From Lachnospiraceae bacterium (GTDB lineage Bacteria; Bacillota; Clostridia; Lachnospirales; Lachnospiraceae), in the NCBI GenBank assembly GCA_024681775.1, contig JAILAF010000013.1, forward strand, positions 1-64,000: a stretch of DNA of 64,000 nt, in the 5' to 3' direction. Position 1 is the stretch's first letter. Each line of letters begins with the position of its first letter. Positions 9,125 through 17,610 of the stretch are shown here, piece by piece. The notes below the pieces were generated by a model. It saw only the letters and a program-made list of their open reading frames with translations. It did no database searches and was not told the origin of the DNA. A program made the position numbers and the translations under genes.

Positions 9125-9173
9125 AAAACGGACGAGAAGGGAATTTTGATATGATTCCCTTTTCGTCCGTTTT
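9125..9173. terminator. Bidirectional terminator between deacetylase and MATE genes
   Basis: AAAACGGACGAGAAGGGAAT and its near-perfect complement surround a short loop, with T-runs on both sides (TTTTGTTTTTG on plus, a run of A on the other side). It serves the convergent deacetylase (+) and MATE (-) genes. Confidence 0.88.
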
Positions 9174-9212
9174 GTTTTTGTCCGTTTTCCCCTTACGGTG
9201 CTCACCCGACGC

Positions 9213-10568
9213 TCAGGAGACCGCATTTTCCTCTTCCGGGTCCGGGGTCTGCACCTTCCGCAGCCGCTTTGCCATGCTGATGATCAGAGGGATCACCATG
9301 ACGGTCCAGGCGATGGGCTCTGCCCAGATGATTCCCATGTAATGGAGTACGGGGGTCAGCAGGAAGGCCACCAGGACCTTGCACAGGAGCTCCAAAAAGC
9401 TGGATGCCACAGGGGTCACATGGTCCCCCAGTCCCTGGAGACCGTTGCGGAGGATGGTGATGGTGGGTACCAGCATGTAGAAGATGGTATCCACCTTCTG
9501 ATACAGGACGGCGGTATAGAGGATCTCCGGATCCTTCGTGCCGGAGATGGCCGTGATGAGGGAGGGTGCGATGGTATAGCTCATGAGCAGGTCCACGAGA
9601 GCCCAGAGATAGGACAGGAGCAGCGCATCCCGCAGGCCCTTCCGGATCCGGTCCAGTCGTCCCGCACCGTAATTTTGTCCGCAGTAGGTGGCCATGGTGG
9701 CCCCCAGAACGGAGAAGGGCATCATATACAGGTTCGTCAGCTTCCGGGTGGCGGTGTGTGCCACGATGATGGGGGTTTCGAAGGAGTTGATGGCAGTCTG
9801 CAGGGCGACGGTGCCGAAGGCCACCAGACTGCTCATAAGCCCCATGGAGAGGCCGCCGCCGACCAGCTGGGAAGCCATCTCCCTGTCCGGGATCATTTCC
9901 CGTGGGGTGAATACAAACATGGGATAGCGGATCCGCAGATAGAGAAAGCACAGGGCCGCAGAGATGGCCTGGGCCAGAACGGTCGCCAAAGCGGCGCCCC
10001 GGACCCCGTAACGGAGAGGCCCCACAAAGAGCAGATCCAGCCCCACGTTCAGCACGGCGGAGAGGATGAGGAAGAGCAAAGGGGTCAGAGAATCCCCCAC
10101 AGCCCTTAAGTTGGAGGCGAGCACATTGTACAGGACACAGAAGATCAGTCCTGCCAGCAGGGTGCCTAAGTATGCGGAAGCATCGGGCCGGAGGGCGTCG
10201 GAGACATTCAGGATGTCCAGCAGGACATGCAGTCCCAGAAGGGACGGCAGCGTCATGACGAGGGCTGCTACGGTGCCCAGCAGGAGCCCGGAGGCAAAGC
10301 ACCGGCGCACCAGATCCCGGCGGTTCATGCCGAAGTACCTGGCGGTCAGGATGGAAAATCCACCGGCGAGACCGATGAGAAAACCGCTGAAAAGCTCATG
10401 GAGGGTGCTGACGCTGCCCACCGCGGCCAGGGCGTCCGTTCCGAGCATGGAGCCGACGATGCGGGTGTCCGTCAGATTGTAGGCCAGCTGGAAGAGCCTT
10501 CCGATGAGCACTGGGATCGCAAATTTTAACATGACCAGGGCGGGAGAGCCCTTGGTGAGATCGTTCAT
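9213..10568 (-). CDS. MATE family multidrug/cation efflux transporter
   Basis: Twelve-helix antiporter, 451 aa, of the MATE family exporting organic cations or metabolites with Na+ or H+. It begins MNDLTKGSPALVMLKFAIPV, the usual opening of Clostridia MATE proteins in the DinF/NorM-like subgroup, and contains two homologous MatE domains of about 6 helices each. AAAGGAACTCC precedes the start. It is monocistronic, ending at a shared bidirectional terminator, with a large palindrome just upstream. The substrate cannot be inferred. Confidence 0.93.
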   Translation of the reverse strand: MNDLTKGSPALVMLKFAIPVLIGRLFQLAYNLTDTRIVGSMLGTDALAAVGSVSTLHELFSGFLIGLAGGFSILTARYFGMNRRDLVRRCFASGLLLGTVAALVMTLPSLLGLHVLLDILNVSDALRPDASAYLGTLLAGLIFCVLYNVLASNLRAVGDSLTPLLFLILSAVLNVGLDLLFVGPLRYGVRGAALATVLAQAISAALCFLYLRIRYPMFVFTPREMIPDREMASQLVGGGLSMGLMSSLVAFGTVALQTAINSFETPIIVAHTATRKLTNLYMMPFSVLGATMATYCGQNYGAGRLDRIRKGLRDALLLSYLWALVDLLMSYTIAPSLITAISGTKDPEILYTAVLYQKVDTIFYMLVPTITILRNGLQGLGDHVTPVASSFLELLCKVLVAFLLTPVLHYMGIIWAEPIAWTVMVIPLIISMAKRLRKVQTPDPEEENAVS

Positions 10569-10597
10569 GGAGTTCCTTTCTTAATGCACATAACGAT

Positions 10598-10764
10598 ACT
10601 AGTGCTGCGATTCTTAAATAACTGGACCGAATGCTTGCCTGCTTGCCCGATAGCACGTCCCCGAAAGCCTCAGCGTAGCCCGCTACGCCTACGTTTTCGG
10701 AAACGCACTCTCAAGCAAGCATTCGTCGCATTAGTCCAGTTATTTTTGCGATCGCCGCACTAGC
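10598..10764. repeat. ~167-bp imperfect palindrome (intergenic repeat-like element)
   Basis: This fills most of the 303-bp gap between the MATE and PutP genes. Outer arms ACTAGTGCTGCGAT...AATAACTGGAC and GTCCAGTTATT...CGCCGCACTAG pair; inner arms CGAATGCTTGC and GCAAGCATTCG pair; the centre is GCGTAG-CCCG-CTACGC flanked by CCGAAA/TTTTCGG. The symmetry centre is at about 10680. It could be a miniature mobile palindrome or a folded RNA. There is no ORF inside and no second copy in the window. Confidence 0.75.
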
Positions 10765-10826
10765 GAGTATAAATATGCGGAAAACAATCGTCAAGGAAAT
10801 TTCTTGTGTATATTTATGCGTTAATG

Positions 10827-10835
10827 TGCTAAAAT
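10827..10835 (+). promoter_or_regulatory. Extended -10 promoter of the PutP-type gene
   Basis: TGCTAAAAT is an extended -10 element (TGn plus TAAAAT). The best -35 candidate, TTGTGT at 10804, is 20 bp away, so the promoter probably relies on the TGn motif. The start would be about 10842, 30 nt before the ATG. Confidence 0.45.
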
Positions 10836-10871
10836 GGTAACGCACGAAAAATGTTTCTTTAAGGAGGAGTT

Positions 10872-12401
10872 ATGGGAATTCAACTGGTTTTGGGAATTGT
10901 GATCTTGCTGTACCTGGCCATGATGATCCTCATCGGTGTGGTCTTTTCCAAGGGAAATGACGACGCAGGGGATTTCTATCTGGGCGGGCGTAAGCTGGGA
11001 CCTCTGGTGGCTGCCATGAGCGCCGAGGCTTCCGACATGAGCAGCTGGCTGCTGCTGGGCATCCCCGGCGTGGCTTATCTCTCCGGTCTGGCGGATGCGT
11101 CCTGGACCATCATCGGTCTGGCCATCGGCACCTATCTGAACTGGCTCTTTGTGGCGGCAAAGCTGCGCAGATACACCGCGAAGCTGGGCTCCATCACGCT
11201 GCCGGAGTATTTTGCCGCCAGATACAAGGATCGGAAGAATGTGATCACCCTGGTGTCCGCCGTTGTGATCGTGATCTTCTTCATCCCCTATGTGGCTTCC
11301 GGGTTTGCTGCCTGCGGCAAGCTCTTTAATACGCTCTTCGGCATTGACTACCTCTTTGCCATGATCGTCAGTGCCATCATCATCGCGCTGTACTGCTCCC
11401 TGGGCGGTTTTAAGGCCGTCTGTATGACGGACCTGGTCCAGAGCATTGCCATGAGCGTCTCCCTGGTGGTGGTCATTGTCTTCGGTGTCCACACCGCAGG
11501 AGGATTCAACGCAGTCATTGACAATGCAAAATCCCTTCCCGGCTTTCTGTCCATGGTGCAGACCCATGTGGCGAGTACGGGAGAAGCGGCGCCTTACGGC
11601 ATCCTTACCATCTGCTCCACTCTCGCATGGGGCTTCGGTTACTTCGGTATGCCGCATATTCTGGTGCGTTTTATGGCCATCGAGGATGAGAAAAAGATCG
11701 GCCTCTCCAGAAGAGTGGCTTCCATCTGGGTGGTATTTGCCATGTTTGTTGCGCTCTTCATCGGCTTTATCGGCCTCGCCATGAGCAACGGCGGCTTCAT
11801 TGAGAAGCTGGAGGGCAGCGGCAATGCGGAGCGCGTCATCATCCACATTTCCAATCTCATGAGCACCCATGGCATTTTTGCAGCCATCATCGCCGGCGTC
11901 ATCCTGTCCGGTATCCTGGCAGCTACCATGTCCACCGCGGACTCCCAGCTCCTGGCATCCGCATCCGCCATTTCCGCGGATCTGATCCAGAGCTTCGGCG
12001 GCAAAAAGCTGAAGGATGAGACCCAGGTCAAGGTGGCCAAGATCGCCGTGGTCGTCATCTCCATCCTGGCCATCGTCATTGCAAGAGATCCGGATTCTTC
12101 CGTGTTCAAGATCGTGTCCTTCGCCTGGGCAGGCTTTGGTGCTGCCTTCGGCCCCGTGGTGTTGCTGAGCCTCTTCTGGTCCCGTTCCAATCTGAAGGGT
12201 GCCATGGCCGGCATGATCACCGGCGGCGTGATGATCTTCGTATGGAAGTTCGGCATCTCCAAGCTGGGCGGCGCTTTCGCCATCTATGAGCTGCTTCCCG
12301 CATTTGTGCTGGCCCTCATCGTGAATGTGGTGGTGAGCCTCCTCACCGCAGCCCCCGATCAGGAGACTGTGGATACCTTTAACGAGGTCACGAAGGGCTG
12401 A
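10872..12401 (+). CDS. putP: Sodium/proline symporter (PutP family)
   Basis: Sodium:solute symporter of 509 aa with about 13 membrane helices, matching PutP in length and motif order. Visible family features are FYLGGRKLGP near the N-terminus, AEASDMSSWLLLGIPG in helix 2, which holds proline and sodium ligands in PutP, and ILAATMSTADSQLL in helix 8, the second sodium site. AAGGAGGAGTT precedes ATG 10872. It would import L-proline, or possibly another amino acid, with Na+ as nutrient or osmoprotectant. It is monocistronic. Confidence 0.92.
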   Translation: MGIQLVLGIVILLYLAMMILIGVVFSKGNDDAGDFYLGGRKLGPLVAAMSAEASDMSSWLLLGIPGVAYLSGLADASWTIIGLAIGTYLNWLFVAAKLRRYTAKLGSITLPEYFAARYKDRKNVITLVSAVVIVIFFIPYVASGFAACGKLFNTLFGIDYLFAMIVSAIIIALYCSLGGFKAVCMTDLVQSIAMSVSLVVVIVFGVHTAGGFNAVIDNAKSLPGFLSMVQTHVASTGEAAPYGILTICSTLAWGFGYFGMPHILVRFMAIEDEKKIGLSRRVASIWVVFAMFVALFIGFIGLAMSNGGFIEKLEGSGNAERVIIHISNLMSTHGIFAAIIAGVILSGILAATMSTADSQLLASASAISADLIQSFGGKKLKDETQVKVAKIAVVVISILAIVIARDPDSSVFKIVSFAWAGFGAAFGPVVLLSLFWSRSNLKGAMAGMITGGVMIFVWKFGISKLGGAFAIYELLPAFVLALIVNVVVSLLTAAPDQETVDTFNEVTKG

Positions 12402-12422
12402 TGAAAGCCGGCGTAAAAATCT

Positions 12423-12451
12423 CTGTCAAATGAGGGATTTTGCGGTATAAT
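12423..12451 (+). promoter_or_regulatory. Predicted promoter of the small membrane-protein gene
   Basis: CTGTCA at 12423, a 17-bp spacer, and TATAAT at 12446. Just before it, AAAATCTCT and GAGGGATTTT form a weak hairpin that may terminate putP; the two elements overlap. Confidence 0.5.
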
Positions 12452-12581
12452 GTACGGCAGAAAGCCGGAAAGAAAAACAGAAAGAAAATACAAAAGAGTT
12501 GTTTGAGTCCGATTTTTTGTGCACATTATAGTGCATACTCATATCATGAAACGTGTGAACAGGTCACCGGGAGGATATGAG

Positions 12582-12998
12582 ATGAGAGGAAATGCGATCG
12601 GATATCAGACAAAACGAAAAGAGACCATCCTTCGGCTTTTGCTGGCGGCAGCACTGATCATCATCGGCGCTCTGGCCGTCAGCATCACTACCTCGGCTCT
12701 GGCAGGGAGAACGGACGGATATGCACTGGACAGCCTGCGCGCGTGCAGCGCAGCTGTGGGCAGACCCGTCCGGGAAGCCCTCCGGGAGGCGGGGTACGGA
12801 AATGCCGGTGTGATGGTCTCTTATACTTATGAAGAAGGAAACGGCCGTCTGTATGTGCAGGTCCATCATGACAGGATCGGGGACCTGACGGAGGACGAGA
12901 TCGGTCGTTTGGAGGAAAGCGTACGGGAGGTGGCAGTCTGTGCCGCCTTCGGCGAGGAGGAAGGAATGCCTGTATCCGTGGAACTGTCCGGGCTTTGA
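12582..12998 (+). CDS. Hypothetical single-pass membrane protein
   Basis: 138 aa if started at ATG 12582, chosen because GGGAGG lies 7 bases upstream; the ORF-track start at 12519 lacks an RBS. One membrane helix (LLLAAALIIIGALAVSITTS, residues ~18-37) is followed by an ~95-residue extracellular or soluble part with alternating charged helices and a VQVHHDRIGDLTEDEIG strand-helix segment. No family is recognised. Its own promoter precedes it, and the next gene follows after ~100 bp, so it may be monocistronic. Confidence 0.6.
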   Translation: MRGNAIGYQTKRKETILRLLLAAALIIIGALAVSITTSALAGRTDGYALDSLRACSAAVGRPVREALREAGYGNAGVMVSYTYEEGNGRLYVQVHHDRIGDLTEDEIGRLEESVREVAVCAAFGEEEGMPVSVELSGL

Positions 12999-13100
12999 TC
13001 CCCCGCTCCTGCGCTCCTCCCGATCAAACCGGATCGGTGCGGATCAGAGACGCTACGCTGCGCGCCAATTCCCGATTCTCATCACGGAGGACAAAAGAAA

Positions 13101-13706
13101 ATGCAGGAAAAAAGAGGGCTGCCTCAGGCAGGAGAGATCTACAGGCATTTCAAAGGAAACCTGTACCGCATCGTAACGGTGGCGGAGCATACCGAGACGG
13201 GAGAGCAGCTGGTCATCTATCAGGCCCTGTACGGCGAGATGAAGGTCTACGCCAGGCCCTTACAGATGTTCCTGTCCCCCACGGACAGGGAAAAATACCC
13301 GGACGCGCAGCAGGCTTACCGGTTTGAGAAGGTGGAGGGACCCGGCGTGGTCCTGCCGGGAGCAGCGCCGTCCGCAGCAGGGCAGGCAGCAGCCCCGGGC
13401 ACGTCTTTTGGAGGAGCTGCCGCAGGAAACGGCACAGGCGCGGGAAGCGGCGCAGACGCGGGCGGGGATCCTTCGGCCAAAGCCGGGCCGGATCCCCTGG
13501 TACTGGAGTTCCTGGACGAAGCTTCCTCGGAGAAGCGCCTGGAGATCCTGACCCGGATCAGACCCGTCATGACGAAGGAGATGTTGCGGGTCCTGGCGTT
13601 TTCCCTGGATCTGGAGATTCCGGAGGACCTGCAGGCTGCTTTTGACATCATTCAGAGCAGTGTGGAAACGAGATGGAAATTTGAGGGCGGTCAGCGCCTG
13701 AGATAG
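13101..13706 (+). CDS. DUF1653 domain protein with an extra C-terminal helical domain
   Basis: 201 aa. Residues ~10-62 form a DUF1653 domain, recognisable from GEIYRHFKGNLYRIV, the IYQALYG segment and the ARPLQMFLSP end; its function is unknown. A ~45-residue Ala/Gly-rich linker follows, then a ~70-residue helical C-terminal domain beginning DPLVLEFLDEASSEKRLEIL. Stand-alone DUF1653 proteins are about half this length, so the C-terminal module is an addition. GGAGGACAAAAGAAA precedes the start. A 5'-nucleotidase and MutY follow closely. Confidence 0.8.
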   Translation: MQEKRGLPQAGEIYRHFKGNLYRIVTVAEHTETGEQLVIYQALYGEMKVYARPLQMFLSPTDREKYPDAQQAYRFEKVEGPGVVLPGAAPSAAGQAAAPGTSFGGAAAGNGTGAGSGADAGGDPSAKAGPDPLVLEFLDEASSEKRLEILTRIRPVMTKEMLRVLAFSLDLEIPEDLQAAFDIIQSSVETRWKFEGGQRLR

Positions 13707-13769
13707 CCGTGAGTGCGTTTGCCGGAGGCGATGCGGCTGTCCCGGAGCACCTCCCGGAAAGGAGCCCCT

Positions 13770-14723
13770 ATGGCATATGCATTGGACGGTAAAATGGTGA
13801 TCGGCGTATCCTCCCGCGCCCTTTTTGATCTGACGGTGGAGAACCGGATCTTTGAGGAGCAGGGACTGGATGCCTATCAGGAGTATCAGATCACGCACGA
13901 GAACGAGGTCCTGGGGAAGGGCCCCGGTTTTTCCCTCATCAAGAATCTTCTGGCCTTAAACGAGCTCCTGCCGGAGGAGCGGCCGGTGGAAGTCATCATC
14001 ATGTCCCGGAACAGCACCAACACTTCCTTGCGGGTCTTTAACTCCATCAAGCATTACGGACTGGACATCACCCGCGCGGTGCTGGTGAGCGGCGCACAGC
14101 TTTCTCCCTACCTGAAGGCTTTCCGCACGGATCTGTTCCTGTCCGCCTATGAGGATGATGTGCAAAATGCCATCGACAGCGGTATCGCAGCGGGCATCAT
14201 CTGCACGGATCATATCTATGAAGAGCGGGAGGATGGCAGCATCCGCATCGCCTTCGACGGGGACGCGGTGATCTTTGACGATTCCTCGGAACTGGTGTAT
14301 AAACAAGGAGGGCTCAAGGCCTTCGAGGAAAACGAGGCCAGAAATGCGGACACACCCCTGGAGGAAGGCCCTTTTGCGGGATTCCTGCGGAAGCTCTCCG
14401 CCATCCAGGAGAAGCTGGGTCCCGACAACTGCCCCATCCGTACCGCGCTGGTCACCAGCAGAAATGCCCCCGCCCACGAGCGGGTCATCAAGACCCTGCG
14501 GGCCTGGAACGTACGGCTGGACGAAGCGCTTTTTCTGGGCGGCATCGAGAAGAAAGATTTTCTCAAAGCTTTCGGCGCCCAGATCTTTTTCGACGATCAA
14601 TCCGTTCACACCCTTCCCGCGTCGGAAGAGGTGCCTTCCGCCAGAGTTCCTTACCGGGGCGGCGCCCTGGGAGGGGAGGACGGCGGGGAAACGGCGGTGA
14701 ACGGTCCGGGAGACACGCCATGA
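13770..14723 (+). CDS. Cytosolic 5'-nucleotidase (NT5C1-like family)
   Basis: 317 aa. It resembles the cytosolic 5'-nucleotidase I family, which hydrolyses nucleoside monophosphates. Visible pieces are LFDLTVENRIFEEQGLDAY near the N-terminus, EVIIMSRNSTNTSLRVFNSI, FDGDAVIFDDSSELVY with acidic metal-binding residues, and the C-terminal ALFLGGIEKKDFL and IFFDDQSVH. I place the start at ATG 13770 because AAAGGAGCCCCT precedes it; the ORF-track start 19 codons upstream has no RBS. The stop overlaps mutY by 4 bp (ATGA), so the two are translationally coupled, which suggests a link between nucleotide turnover and oxidised-base repair (inference). Confidence 0.85.
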   Translation: MAYALDGKMVIGVSSRALFDLTVENRIFEEQGLDAYQEYQITHENEVLGKGPGFSLIKNLLALNELLPEERPVEVIIMSRNSTNTSLRVFNSIKHYGLDITRAVLVSGAQLSPYLKAFRTDLFLSAYEDDVQNAIDSGIAAGIICTDHIYEEREDGSIRIAFDGDAVIFDDSSELVYKQGGLKAFEENEARNADTPLEEGPFAGFLRKLSAIQEKLGPDNCPIRTALVTSRNAPAHERVIKTLRAWNVRLDEALFLGGIEKKDFLKAFGAQIFFDDQSVHTLPASEEVPSARVPYRGGALGGEDGGETAVNGPGDTP

Positions 14724-15823
14724 GCACCCAAAACCATTCTATTTCGGAAGAAACCCTTGGAAGGCTGCTGATCTGGTATGATGCATTCCACAGGGACCTG
14801 CCCTGGCGCAGGGATCCGTCCCCCTACCATGTCTGGATCTCCGAGATCATGCTGCAACAGACCAGGGTGGAGGCGGTAAAGCCCTACTATGCCCGTTTTC
14901 TGCGATCGCTCCCGGACATCCCGGCCCTGGCGCATTGCCCCGAGGAGCAGCTCTTAAAGCTCTGGGAGGGACTGGGGTATTACAATCGCGTGCGAAACCT
15001 GCAAAAGGCTGCCATCGTCCTGTGTGAGGAATACGGCGGCGCGCTGCCCGACACCTATGAAGCACTGTTAAAGCTTCCCGGCATCGGCGCTTATACCGCC
15101 GGCGCCATCGCATCCATCTGCTTTGGCAGGCCTGTCCCCGCCGTGGACGGGAATGTGCTGCGGATCCTTTCCAGGCTCCGGGCGGATGAACGCCTGATCT
15201 CCGAGGAGAAGGTGCGGGAAGCGGTGCGGGGAGAGCTCCTTGCGGTCATGCCGAAGGACAGCCCCGGAGACCTGAATCAGGCCATGATGGAGCTGGGCGC
15301 CACCGTCTGCGTGCCCAACGGCGCCCCTGCCTGCGGGGAGTGCCCCTGGCGGGAGGAGTGCAGAGCACATCTCCTGGGAGCGGAAGGGGTGTACCCTCGA
15401 AAGGGAGCCAAAGCCGGACGCAAGACAGAAGACCTCACGGTGCTGGTCCTGCAGGATGCGGATCGCATCGCCCTGCACAAACGCCCTGCAAAAGGACTCC
15501 TGGCGGGGCTCTATGAGCTGCCGAATCTGCCGGGGCATCTGTCCGGGGAGGAAGTCCGCTCGTACCTGGATTCCCAGGGGCTGAAGGTCGTGCGGATCAC
15601 ACGGCTTCCGGAGGCAAAGCATATCTTTACCCATAAGGAATGGCACATGATCGGATACCGGGTCCGGGTGGATGAGCTGGAGCGGGGCCCGAAGGGCACG
15701 GACAGCTGCGCGTGGATCTACGTGGCTCCGGAGGAGACGCTCTCCGGGTATCCCATCCCTTCCGCATTTGAAAGCTACGCCGGTGCCTTCGGGCTGCGGC
15801 GCAGAGCACATTCCGAAAAATAG
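14720..15823 (+). CDS. mutY: A/G-specific adenine glycosylase MutY
   Basis: Base-excision repair enzyme removing adenine opposite 8-oxoguanine, 367 aa. In order: catalytic Glu in SEIMLQQTRV, the helix-hairpin-helix LPGIGAYTAGAI, catalytic Asp in VDGNVLRILSRL, an iron-sulfur loop CVPNGAPACGECPWREEC, and a C-terminal Nudix-like 8-oxoG recognition domain from ~residue 235. The first cysteine spacing is C-x7-C rather than the common C-x6-C. The start overlaps the upstream nucleotidase by 4 bp. Confidence 0.95.
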   Translation: MSTQNHSISEETLGRLLIWYDAFHRDLPWRRDPSPYHVWISEIMLQQTRVEAVKPYYARFLRSLPDIPALAHCPEEQLLKLWEGLGYYNRVRNLQKAAIVLCEEYGGALPDTYEALLKLPGIGAYTAGAIASICFGRPVPAVDGNVLRILSRLRADERLISEEKVREAVRGELLAVMPKDSPGDLNQAMMELGATVCVPNGAPACGECPWREECRAHLLGAEGVYPRKGAKAGRKTEDLTVLVLQDADRIALHKRPAKGLLAGLYELPNLPGHLSGEEVRSYLDSQGLKVVRITRLPEAKHIFTHKEWHMIGYRVRVDELERGPKGTDSCAWIYVAPEETLSGYPIPSAFESYAGAFGLRRRAHSEK

Positions 15824-15845
15824 TGATAGAATAGGGGAACACAGA

Positions 15846-16874
15846 ATGAAACTGCTGACCATCGCCATTCCCTGCTTTAATTCCGAAAATTATATGCGCA
15901 GGTGCGTGGATTCCCTCCTGCCCGGGGGGAACGACCTGGAGATCCTCATCGTGGATGACGGATCCTACAAGGATCACACCTGGGATATCGCCAGGGAGTA
16001 TGAGAAAAATTATCCGGGCATGGTCCGGGCTATCCATCAGGAGAACAAGGGCCATGGCGGCGCCGTGAACACGGGACTGCAAAATGCGCAGGGCCTGTAC
16101 TTTAAGGTGGTGGACAGCGATGACTGGCTGAAGACCGAGGACCTGATCACCGTGATGGACATGCTCCGGTCCGTGGTGGGCGGCAATCGGATCCTGGATG
16201 CCCTCATATGCAACTATGTGTATGAGAAGCAGGGAGAGAAGAAAAAGAAAGTGATCCAGTACCGGAGAATGTTCCCGGTGGGAGAGATCTTTGAATGGAG
16301 CGAGATCAGACAGCTGCCCCAGGGGCATTACATGCTGATGCACTCCCTGATCTACCGGACTCAGCTCCTGCGGGAATGCGGCCTGCGACTGCCGGAGCAC
16401 ACCTTCTACGTGGACAATCTCTTCGCCTTTGAGCCCCTTCCCCATGTCCGCACCCTGATGTATCTGGACCTGAATCTGTACCGGTATTTCATCGGCAGGG
16501 AGGATCAGTCCGTCAACGAAGGATTCATGTGCAAACACATGGATCAGCAGCTGCGGGTGAACCGCAGGATGATCGATTACATGGTAGAAAACCGGGGGAA
16601 GATCGTGCAAAACAGGAAGCTCCGCCGGTACATGATCAACTATCTGGAGATCGTGACGGCCGTGTCATCCATCCTGCTGATCCTGACGGATACCTCGGAG
16701 AGCCTGCAGGAGAAAACGGATCTGTGGCATTATATCAAGAAAAAGGATCTGCGGCTGTATCTGATCATGCGGAATTCCCTACTGGGGAACGGCACCAACC
16801 TCCCCGGCAGGGGCGGCAGAAAGCTCTCTGCGGAAGCTTACAAGCTGGCGCAGAAATATTATGGTTTTAACTAA
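15846..16874 (+). CDS. Family 2 glycosyltransferase
   Basis: 342 aa. An N-terminal GT-A domain opens with LTIAIPCFNSENYMRRCVDS, followed by ILIVDDGSYKD and the metal-binding region VVDSDDWLKTEDL. The C-terminal ~150 residues are basic and helical and may contact lipid or acceptor. The start is ATG 15846, 22 bp after mutY; the longer ORF at 15672 overlaps mutY in another frame. The acceptor is unknown; cell-wall or exopolysaccharide synthesis is the likely setting. It ends in a bidirectional terminator that includes its stop codon. Confidence 0.9.
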   Translation: MKLLTIAIPCFNSENYMRRCVDSLLPGGNDLEILIVDDGSYKDHTWDIAREYEKNYPGMVRAIHQENKGHGGAVNTGLQNAQGLYFKVVDSDDWLKTEDLITVMDMLRSVVGGNRILDALICNYVYEKQGEKKKKVIQYRRMFPVGEIFEWSEIRQLPQGHYMLMHSLIYRTQLLRECGLRLPEHTFYVDNLFAFEPLPHVRTLMYLDLNLYRYFIGREDQSVNEGFMCKHMDQQLRVNRRMIDYMVENRGKIVQNRKLRRYMINYLEIVTAVSSILLILTDTSESLQEKTDLWHYIKKKDLRLYLIMRNSLLGNGTNLPGRGGRKLSAEAYKLAQKYYGFN

Positions 16875-16910
16875 GAAAAAAGCCCTCTTTCGAGGGCTTT
16901 TTTCTTAGTT
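16869..16910. terminator. Bidirectional terminator, glycosyltransferase / PAP2
   Basis: AACTAAGAAAAAAGCCCTC-TTT-CGAGGGCTTTTTTCTTAGTT, a near-perfect palindrome with T-runs both ways. The TAA of the glycosyltransferase lies inside the left arm. Confidence 0.93.
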
Positions 16911-16917
16911 ATAGTCC

Positions 16918-17610
16918 TTATGCCGCCTGCGCTCTTCTCTGTCCGATGAGACCCAGCAGATCCAGCACATAGATGAAGTAGTACATGGTCCCTGCGAAGA
17001 GGAAAGCGGAGATCACATCGAAGACCGAATGCTGCTTTAAGAGCACGGTGCTGGCCACGATGGAGTAGGAGATGAGCATGAAGAGGATCCGAATGATTTT
17101 CTTTTTCTTCAGACGCTCTGCGTTCTTTACCGCATACCAGACCCCCAGGGAATTGTAGGTATGGATGCTGGGCCAGAGGTTGGTGGAGGTGTCTCTGCTG
17201 TAGAGATTCCGCACCAGTCTGTCACAGATGCCGCTGCCGGTGATCACGGGCCGCAGATCGTGTCCGTTGGGCCACAGAGTGGATATCAGCAAAAAGAGCG
17301 TCATGCCGGTGACCAGGAACAGGTAGAGCCTGCGAAAGGACTCGTAGTCACGGAAGAGGAAGTACAGGCTCGCCACCGCCACATACCCGAACCAGAAGAG
17401 GTAGGGGATGATAAAATACTTACAGAAGGGGATCTTGTCATCCCAGGGGGTGTGGATCAGATACTCGATCTGCGCCGGCCGGTTCTCCAGGTAATGGAAC
17501 CAGAGGAGATAGATAAGCATGTACACCAGGATCGGCACCATACGCTTTGCGTAGGTGCCGATCCCGTTTTGGTTAGGATTGGAATTGTCTTCGGTAATCA
17601 TATTTCTCAT
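16918..17610 (-). CDS. PAP2-superfamily membrane phosphatase
   Basis: Six-helix membrane protein of 230 aa in the phosphatidic-acid-phosphatase 2 superfamily. Two of the three catalytic motifs are visible: PSIHTYNS (P-S-x-H, about residue 145) and KQHSVFDV (H-x3-D, about residue 191). Members dephosphorylate lipid phosphates such as undecaprenyl pyrophosphate or phosphatidate; this one resembles the inositol-phosphorylceramide-synthase-like branch. It overlaps the end of thrS by 4 bp (ATGA), so it is co-translated with it. Its true substrate is unknown. Confidence 0.85.
   Translation of the reverse strand: MRNMITEDNSNPNQNGIGTYAKRMVPILVYMLIYLLWFHYLENRPAQIEYLIHTPWDDKIPFCKYFIIPYLFWFGYVAVASLYFLFRDYESFRRLYLFLVTGMTLFLLISTLWPNGHDLRPVITGSGICDRLVRNLYSRDTSTNLWPSIHTYNSLGVWYAVKNAERLKKKKIIRILFMLISYSIVASTVLLKQHSVFDVISAFLFAGTMYYFIYVLDLLGLIGQRRAQAA

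Noticed and set aside
12519-12581. Longer N-terminus of the small membrane protein
   Set aside because: No RBS at 12519; GGGAGG is correctly placed for ATG 12582.
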